From an uncultured bacterium (lineage in GTDB: Bacteria; Patescibacteriota; Minisyncoccia; Phycocordibacterales; UBA918), in contig CATMPJ010000006.1 in assembly GCA_950073265.1 (NCBI GenBank), positions 1 to 39,976 on the forward strand: a stretch of 39,976 nt of DNA, read 5' to 3'. Below, piece after piece: positions 34,453 through 39,976 of the stretch (the stretch's first letter is position 1; each line of letters opens with the position of its first letter). The notes below the pieces were generated by a model. The model had not been told where the DNA came from. It saw only the letters and a list, made by a program, of their open reading frames with translations, and made no database searches. The position numbers and the translations under genes were made by a program.

Positions 34453-34480
34453 AAAAGTGTACACTTAAGTGTACACTTTT
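34453..34480. promoter_or_regulatory. 28-bp perfect palindromic operator overlapping the toxin-antitoxin promoter
   Basis: AAAAGTGTACACTTAAGTGTACACTTTT; TTGACA at 34448-34453, TACACT at 34472-34477. Confidence 0.8.
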
Positions 34481-34483
34481 TCT

Positions 34484-34729
34484 ATGAATACAAAATTTAT
34501 TGGTATCAAAGACTTCCGGCAAAATATTGCAGAGTACGCCAAAAAGGCGCAGTCTAGAAAGACGCGGTTTGTTGTCATGAACCGAAATCGTCCTTTGTTT
34601 GAAATTTCGCCATTCGCTGAAGAGGAGAGCCTGGATTCCTTATATGAGACAGTAACTAAAGCAAGAGCAGAAGCCGCGACAGGCAAGGTGTACTCCCACA
34701 AAGAAGTGGGCGAGAGATTGGGTTTATGA
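34484..34729 (+). CDS. Phd/YefM-family antitoxin
   Basis: MNTKFIGIKDFRQNIAEYAKKAQSRKTRFVVMNRNRPLFEISPF. Confidence 0.85.
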   Translation: MNTKFIGIKDFRQNIAEYAKKAQSRKTRFVVMNRNRPLFEISPFAEEESLDSLYETVTKARAEAATGKVYSHKEVGERLGL

Positions 34730-35001
34730 GGCACTTTGAGGTCAGGTACGTAGAACAAGCAATTAAAGATCTCGAGAAGCTTGAAAGAAAAGTAGCCCAA
34801 AGAATTTATAAAAAGATTGATTCCTATGTTTCCTCACCAGACCCTCTAGCCCACGCCAAGTCCTTGTCAGGTAAATTGAAGGGTTTGTACCGATTTAGGG
34901 TCGGAGATTATAGAGTCATTTTTGAGGTTGCTGAAGACGGTTCAATTTCTATACTCACTATATTAGTGGTGGCTCACCGTAAGGATATTTATAAGAAGTA
35001 A
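34726..35001 (+). CDS. RelE/ParE-family toxin
   Basis: VRYVEQAIKDLEKLERKVAQRIYKKI ... SLSGKLKGLYRFRVGDYRVIFEV; ATGA overlap with antitoxin. Confidence 0.9.
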   Translation: MRHFEVRYVEQAIKDLEKLERKVAQRIYKKIDSYVSSPDPLAHAKSLSGKLKGLYRFRVGDYRVIFEVAEDGSISILTILVVAHRKDIYKK

Positions 35002-35034
35002 TTTACTTTTGCATAGAGTCTGCTATAGTATCTC

Positions 35035-35204
35035 GCATCAGGCTCATGACAGTTGGTCTGGCTACGCAAAGGTAGTCGGTCAAAGTCCGGTTTCGGACGC
35101 CAGCCGAGGTCCATATCTCTTTTTGATATTGGAATGGTCGAGCCCGTCATTGGGTATTTTTTATACCCGAAGCGGCCTGAAATTATTTGTAATTCCAATC
35201 AAAT
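35035..35204 (+). ncRNA. L10-type ribosomal protein leader
   Basis: TTTACT-TATAGT promoter upstream; ...GGTAGTCGGTCAAAGTCCGGTTTCGGACGCCAGCCGAGGTCC... before rplJ. Confidence 0.55.
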
Positions 35205-35690
35205 ATGGCAATTACCAAACAAAAAAAGGAAACAATCATCGAAAAACTCAATGGAGCAAAAGACAGCTCTGAATCAATTGTGTTCGTAAACTTCAACGGC
35301 TTAAACGTTGGTGATACGACGGCAATGCGTGAGTCTCTCAAGGAAAACGGCGTCCAGTACTTCGTAGCTAAGAAGACTCTCATCAAGCGAGCTTTTGATG
35401 GAGCGTTCCAAGGCGACATGCCTGAACTAGAAGGGGAAATCGCAGTAGCGTACAGCGCAGACGCGATTCTTCCAGCACAGCAGATCAAAGAGTTTGCTGG
35501 TAAGCACAAGGAAAAGATTTTTATCGTCGGTGGTGTATTCCAAGGCGTATACAAGAGTCAGTCAGAAATGACCGAAATCGCATCTATTCCACCACTACCA
35601 GTACTCCGCGGTATGTTTGTAAACGTTATCAACTCACCAATCCAGGGCCTTGTCCTTGGCCTAAACGCCATCGCCGAGAAGAAAGCATAA
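35205..35690 (+). CDS. rplJ: 50S ribosomal protein L10
   Basis: KKETIIEKLNGAKDSSESIVFVNFNGLNVGDTTAMRESLKENGVQYFVAKKTLIKRAF. Confidence 0.95.
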   Translation: MAITKQKKETIIEKLNGAKDSSESIVFVNFNGLNVGDTTAMRESLKENGVQYFVAKKTLIKRAFDGAFQGDMPELEGEIAVAYSADAILPAQQIKEFAGKHKEKIFIVGGVFQGVYKSQSEMTEIASIPPLPVLRGMFVNVINSPIQGLVLGLNAIAEKKA

Positions 35691-35713
35691 TTTTAATTCA
35701 TTTGCGGTGTTGC

Positions 35714-35783
35714 GTTGCTAAAAAATTCATTCAATGTACTGAACAAGTACACCTCATGGATTTTTCAGTCCGCGCCTAGCAAC
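35714..35783 (+). repeat. Long hairpin in rplJ-rplL spacer
   Basis: GTTGCTA.../...TAGCAAC, AAAAAT/ATTTTT, inner TGTACT-gaaca-AGTACA. Confidence 0.65.
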
Positions 35784-35884
35784 TAAATCAAAATTAGACT
35801 TTCCCTAGAATTGGAAAATCAAAACACTAATGTCAGAAGATAAATGAAGAAAGGAGGGTAACCGACTATTCTGAATTTAGTTTC

Positions 35885-35912
35885 GAATTTGCTCCTTACC
35901 TAGAGCAAATTC
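35885..35912 (+). repeat. Second hairpin in rplJ-rplL spacer
   Basis: GAATTTGCTC-cttaccta-GAGCAAATTC. Confidence 0.7.
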
Positions 35913-35954
35913 CTGGAACAGTCTGTGAGACATGTATAACTCAAAATAAAAAAT

Positions 35955-36446
35955 ATGAGCGAAGAAAAAGACACAACTGTAGCGGCTGAAGAAACTGCTA
36001 CCGAAGAAACCACTGCTCCTGCAGCAGAAGAAACAAAGACTGAAGACACTAACGGTGTTGACGAATCAGTCGAAGTACCAGAACAATTCAAGAAACTTGT
36101 TGAACAAGTTGAAGCAATGTCAGTACTAGAACTGCACGAACTCGTGAAGGTACTTGAAAAGCGATTTGGTGTATCAGCCGCTGCAGTAGCAGTTGCTGGT
36201 CCAGCAGCTGGCGGTGACGCTGGTGGCGATGAGCAATCAGAGTTCGCTGTTGAGCTAACCGACGCTGGTGCACAAAAAATTGCTGTTATTAAGGCAGTTA
36301 AGGAAGCACTCGGTCTTGGTCTTAAGGAAGCAAAGGAAGCTGTAGATGGCGCTCCTGCAGTTCTTAAGGAAGGCATGAAGAAGGAAGACGCTGAAGCTCT
36401 CAAGGCAAAATTAGAGGAAGCAGGTGCAAAAGTTACACTTAAGTAA
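35955..36446 (+). CDS. rplL: 50S ribosomal protein L7/L12 with N-terminal acidic extension
   Basis: [35 protein letters not shown] ... [56 protein letters not shown]. Confidence 0.97.
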   Translation: MSEEKDTTVAAEETATEETTAPAAEETKTEDTNGVDESVEVPEQFKKLVEQVEAMSVLELHELVKVLEKRFGVSAAAVAVAGPAAGGDAGGDEQSEFAVELTDAGAQKIAVIKAVKEALGLGLKEAKEAVDGAPAVLKEGMKKEDAEALKAKLEEAGAKVTLK

Positions 36447-36469
36447 CACATCACATCTAATCTAAAGAT

Positions 36470-36497
36470 AAAAAGCGAAGGATTACCTTCGCTTTTT
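36470..36497 (+). terminator. Intrinsic terminator after rplL
   Basis: AAAAAGCGAAGG-atta-CCTTCGCTTTTT. Confidence 0.85.
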
Positions 36498-36662
36498 ATT
36501 TGTCTTAAAATTGGCAATACTAAATTCTGTCTAGATTTTTGTAACAACATTCCCATGTAGAGCAACTACACATCCTTTGACTTAGCTTATTTATGTACCC
36601 TGTATTTAATTTTGTCATATTTTTATGTCATAATAGAAGTATTAGCAGTGTAAGTAAAAAAT

Positions 36663-37412
36663 ATGGAAAGAAACTTTTATAACACTCGGGGCGATGGATA
36701 TGATATGGCTATGCAGGTGCAGCACTCTATTCAGACATTGTTCAATGAACTGATGGCATTTCTGCCAGAATTGGTGGCAGCATTACTAATTATCGTGCTG
36801 GGCTTCTTTATTGGAGGAGCTCTAGGAAAACTAGTGCAAAGATTATTCAAATCGACGCATCTTGATGTTGCGCTTGATAAGGCGGGGGTTGACGATCTAA
36901 CTCGTCGCGCGGGCTATGCATTTCGTCCAGCTAAATTTGCTGGTGATTTGGTTAAGTGGTTTATCATCCTAGCGTTTACTATCGTAGCGCTCAATGTGCT
37001 TGGACTCACTGCCGTGACAGCCTTTATGGGAGAAGTGCTGGCGTACTTGCCGAATGTCTTTGCTGCAGCATTGATACTGTTTATCGGGCTGATTGCTGCG
37101 AATGCAGCACGCGGTATTTCGGAAGCCACTATCCGTAGCGCCGAAACAATTAGTTCTGATAAGGCGCCAATGATTGGTAAAGCCGCGTACTACGCAGTAG
37201 TCGTGTTTGCTATTCTTGCAGCTCTTAATCAAATGCAGATTGCACCAGAACTAATCCAGATTCTCTTCACTGGTATCGTTGCCGGGCTATCCTTGGCCTT
37301 TGGTCTGGCGTTTGGATTGGGTGGACGAACCACCGCCAGTCGATATCTTGAAAAGACAGTGCACGTAGCGGAAAAAGAATCACACAGTCACTCAGAGCAT
37401 AAACATCACTAA
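36663..37412 (+). CDS. Conserved TM-helix (CTMH/MscS-like) membrane protein
   Basis: LPELVAALLIIVLGFFIGGALGKLVQRLF ... LPNVFAAALILFIGLIAANAARG ... GLSLAFGLAFGLGGRTTASRYLEK. Confidence 0.8.
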   Translation: MERNFYNTRGDGYDMAMQVQHSIQTLFNELMAFLPELVAALLIIVLGFFIGGALGKLVQRLFKSTHLDVALDKAGVDDLTRRAGYAFRPAKFAGDLVKWFIILAFTIVALNVLGLTAVTAFMGEVLAYLPNVFAAALILFIGLIAANAARGISEATIRSAETISSDKAPMIGKAAYYAVVVFAILAALNQMQIAPELIQILFTGIVAGLSLAFGLAFGLGGRTTASRYLEKTVHVAEKESHSHSEHKHH

Positions 37413-37424
37413 GATTAATGATTC

Positions 37425-37455
37425 AAAAACCGGTCCACGTAGTGGACCGGTTTTT
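37425..37455 (+). terminator. Intrinsic terminator
   Basis: AAAAACCGGTCCAC-gta-GTGGACCGGTTTTT. Confidence 0.9.
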
Positions 37456-37533
37456 GATTGAAATAGGAAATAGGGCAGCAGGCCTGTCCAGACCTGTGGA
37501 TTATTTTAAAATGCTATACTCTCACTACTGATT

Positions 37534-38172
37534 ATGGCAGCTGACCCACTTGCAATTCTGTTTGGAAGCACTTCCCGCGTCAAACTCCTCCGATTCTTTT
37601 TATTTAATCCGTCTAGTGAGTTCACCTTTGATGATTTAAGCAAGCGAGCACGTTTAGTGCGGCGCACTGCTCGTACCGAGTTAAATGCGCTCTTGAAAGC
37701 AGGAGTCATTCGCCAAAAGAATATCTATATCAGCACCCCAGGGAAGACTAAAAAAATGAAGGCGTTAGCATACACGCTTGATAAAAGTTTCCCCGAACTA
37801 CAGGCGCTTCAGACGTTTCTGTTTGAGACTGCGCCACTTGATAATAAAAATCTATTGCGACATTTACGACAAGCTGGTCAGCTCGATTTTGTCGGCATCT
37901 CAGGTGTATTTGTGCGAGACTTCGAACAGCGACTTGATGTACTTATTGCGATGAAGAAATTTTCACAGTCAAAAGTAGAAAAAGCAATTCGTTCGCTTGA
38001 AGCTGAGCTCGGCATTGAGGTGCGCTTTGCCGCGATGAGCGCTGAGGACTTGATGTATCGAGTTGGCATGTATGACAAACTAACTCGTGACTTTTTTGAT
38101 TACACACATCAAGTACTAGTAGATCGAATTGGGGTGAAAGACGAGGTAACGAGCAATAGTTACCGAATGTAG
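37534..38172 (+). CDS. HTH protein with possible degenerate nucleotidyltransferase-like C-terminal domain
   Basis: LFGSTSRVKLLRFFLFNPSSEFTFDDLSKRARLVRRTARTELNALLKAGVIRQ ... FVGISGVFVRDFEQRLDVLIAMKK. Confidence 0.6.
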   Translation: MAADPLAILFGSTSRVKLLRFFLFNPSSEFTFDDLSKRARLVRRTARTELNALLKAGVIRQKNIYISTPGKTKKMKALAYTLDKSFPELQALQTFLFETAPLDNKNLLRHLRQAGQLDFVGISGVFVRDFEQRLDVLIAMKKFSQSKVEKAIRSLEAELGIEVRFAAMSAEDLMYRVGMYDKLTRDFFDYTHQVLVDRIGVKDEVTSNSYRM

Positions 38173-38201
38173 TAGGGCAGAAGGGTAAACATCATTCTTC
38201 C

Positions 38202-38783
38202 TTAAGGATTTAAATAGCAACCTGCGCCAGTGAAATCTCCAGTGCCGGGATCACGGTCTCCACTATACCTACCACCACTACTTCCGGCACAATATATCTC
38301 ACTCCAGTCTGTACTATATCTTGCTACTATTGAGTAGTGGTTTCCGTAAGGTGCTAAGTTTCTAAACCAGCGTAGTAATAAAAACTGACTACCAACACGG
38401 TCAGTATTATCTCGCATAGAGATACAAATTTCTCGGATTTTTGCTTCGTTTTCAGGTGTTAAACCAGTCAGTATTACTTCCTCGCAGGAGGCGTTTCCGG
38501 TGAATTGATCTGATCTGATCCAGCGCGATGTGTCGGCAGTTGTATAGGTGCTGCCGCCAGTTTGCACTGCGTTAAGCTCTAGTACTTTCGCCATCGAGTC
38601 AACTTGCTGTTTCATTGCGACCTTTCGAGCGGAATCTCGCGCGTCGTTTAGGGCAGCTAGCACAGTGGCTGCTAGAATCCCAATGATTGCAATCACTACT
38701 AAAAGCTCTATTAACGTAAAGCCTGACTCTGGACGGTGGTGGACATCATTTCGGTTTGCCGAGCTTAAGCTTAAGAGGGTCAT
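38202..38783 (-). CDS. Type IV pilin/pseudopilin-like protein
   Basis: SGFTLIELLVVIAIIGILAATVLAALNDARDSARKVAMKQQV prepilin motif. Confidence 0.9.
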   Translation of the reverse strand: MTLLSLSSANRNDVHHRPESGFTLIELLVVIAIIGILAATVLAALNDARDSARKVAMKQQVDSMAKVLELNAVQTGGSTYTTADTSRWIRSDQFTGNASCEEVILTGLTPENEAKIREICISMRDNTDRVGSQFLLLRWFRNLAPYGNHYSIVARYSTDWSEIYCAGSSGGRYSGDRDPGTGDFTGAGCYLNP

Positions 38784-38897
38784 TAATTTCAGTGTACCAC
38801 CGGTGTCAGAATGACTTTGGTGCCTCAGTGATAACTGTTGATAGCATGATTTGAAGATTGTTGAGCATAAACGATGACGGTTAAGGCGTCGCTTATG

Positions 38898-39410
38898 TTA
38901 CGGATTGGCGTAGCAACCTGGCGATTGCCAGCTGCCACCAATGTGTGGATTGCCTTGGCTGGTTCGGCCACTACTGCCCTGACAGTACCATTCAGAACCG
39001 CTATTCAGCACGGTCATGATTGAGTACTCTTGACCAGCACTGGCTGTGCCAACCCAGAGTGCATTAATGGTGTCGAAGGGAATTTGATTGACGATTCCTT
39101 GGCACAGAGCTCGAAAGTCTTCTGCGAAAGTGCCGGTGTAGGTTTCAGTGGCGCAGCTAGGGTTGGTGCCGGCGTTACTAATCCAACCAGTTTGGTGATT
39201 TAAAAACCTGCCGTTTTGTGCTCGTTCTAACTCAAGCGTGGTCGCGTAGTTTCTTACCTGTTGCTTTATAGCGGCGTCTCTAGCGCCGCCCCGCGCGTCA
39301 CTAAGGCTCGCTAATACTACCGCGGACAGGATACCGATAATAGCAATTACGACCAACAACTCAATAAGCGTAAAGCCGGCAGAAGATTGATATGAGAAGC
39401 GGGATTTCAT
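38898..39410 (-). CDS. Type IV pilin/pseudopilin-like protein (paralogue)
   Basis: SAGFTLIELLVVIAIIGILSAVVLASLSDARGGARDAAIKQQV. Confidence 0.9.
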   Translation of the reverse strand: MKSRFSYQSSAGFTLIELLVVIAIIGILSAVVLASLSDARGGARDAAIKQQVRNYATTLELERAQNGRFLNHQTGWISNAGTNPSCATETYTGTFAEDFRALCQGIVNQIPFDTINALWVGTASAGQEYSIMTVLNSGSEWYCQGSSGRTSQGNPHIGGSWQSPGCYANP

Positions 39411-39417
39411 AAGGAGT

Positions 39418-39633
39418 TTAATTCATTGAGCGCATGCTATTTAGATGAACTGGATCAACTTCCTCGACCTGGGTTGCAGAAAAAGTATTGGAGTAAATCC
39501 AAACAGTGAGCCCTAAAAGTAATACTGAAGTTGTAAGTACAATCATAAGCGCGTGGGCTTCGTTTGTAACACCTAAACGAGCCAGTAATTTTATGTACCA
39601 TGGTTTCGGTTGACGAGGATCGTAATAGGTCAT
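39418..39633 (-). CDS. Small single-TM hypothetical protein
   Basis: MTYYDPRQPKPWYIKLLARLGVTNEAHALMIVLTTSVLLLGLTVWIYSNTF; adjacent to pilin gene. Confidence 0.5.
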   Translation of the reverse strand: MTYYDPRQPKPWYIKLLARLGVTNEAHALMIVLTTSVLLLGLTVWIYSNTFSATQVEEVDPVHLNSMRSMN

Positions 39634-39734
39634 TAATTCTATTGTACCTGTCAGCAAATTGAGACAGAAATACTATGTGGAAATAGTGTTGATAGCATGG
39701 GGGAAAAGAAGTAAAAAATAGCCCCAGAAAACGC

Positions 39735-39865
39735 TTGACTTTATTTTCGTTTCCTATACTATAGCCACCACGTATTTATATGAGTTTTAAGAAATTGCCT
39801 AGTCGTCGCACATAGAGTCCGCCTTGAGCTGATTTTGTGCCGCGACGTATCGCGGCTTTTTCTTT
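39735..39865 (+). promoter_or_regulatory. Promoter, 11-codon leader ORF and intrinsic terminator (attenuator-like)
   Basis: TTGACT/TACTAT; ATG 39780 MSFKKLPSRRT-stop; GCCGCGAcgtaTCGCGGC-TTTTTCTTT at 39839-39865. Confidence 0.45.
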
Positions 39866-39976
39866 CAAAACCATACTGGGAGTACGCGTTGTTTGACAAT
39901 TGCATATTCAGGAAGCAGTTGATAAGACTGCTTCCGCAAAGTCCTCTTGGGAATCGACGCCCGAGAGGCAGTTCGC

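Noticed and set aside
35900-36565. 221-aa minus-strand ORF opposite rplL
   Set aside because: Ser/Ala/Pro shadow translation of the acidic rplL frame.
1-39976. Alternative genetic code (UGA as Gly, code 25)
   Set aside because: TGA ends several conserved genes at the expected place (dcd, ileS, Phd-like antitoxin); standard code 11 fits.

Overview
The window is a gene-dense ~40 kb chromosomal segment. Its gene content and style point to a Candidate Phyla Radiation (Patescibacteria/Parcubacteria-type) bacterium using the standard bacterial code, with TGA as a normal stop. I inferred the lineage; I did not search for it. Core content: secE-nusG-rplK with no adjacent rplA; a thymidylate/folate cluster (cofE-like, folA, dcd, thyA, tmk, dut, mazG-like, glyA); a tRNA-synthetase block (argS, ileS, glyS, metG) with a RecO-like gene, MazG-like gene and tatD; a VanY-type carboxypeptidase; rpsF-ssb-rpsR; efp, recA, ftsK; a wHTH-like orphan regulator; a very acidic S-layer-like protein; a Phd/RelE-type toxin-antitoxin pair; rplJ-rplL behind an L10-type leader; a CTMH/MscS-like protein; two pseudopilins. 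No tRNA, rRNA, CRISPR array or transposon was recognised. Most striking: (1) a complete histidine-phosphatase domain with all signature residues inserted inside the catalytic domain of IleRS; (2) a ~1 kb zone rich in AGACA/TGTCT motifs around an orphan wHTH-like gene; (3) a candidate minus-strand C-rich structured sRNA between tatD and vanY; (4) recurring long nested hairpins in intergenic spacers; (5) an apparent attenuator at the right edge whose leader-peptide Arg-Arg codons pair with the terminator arm; (6) EF-P lacking the usual PGKG tip; (7) a CofE-like ligase beside thyA/folA genes. All motif positions and counts were read by eye and should be recomputed.
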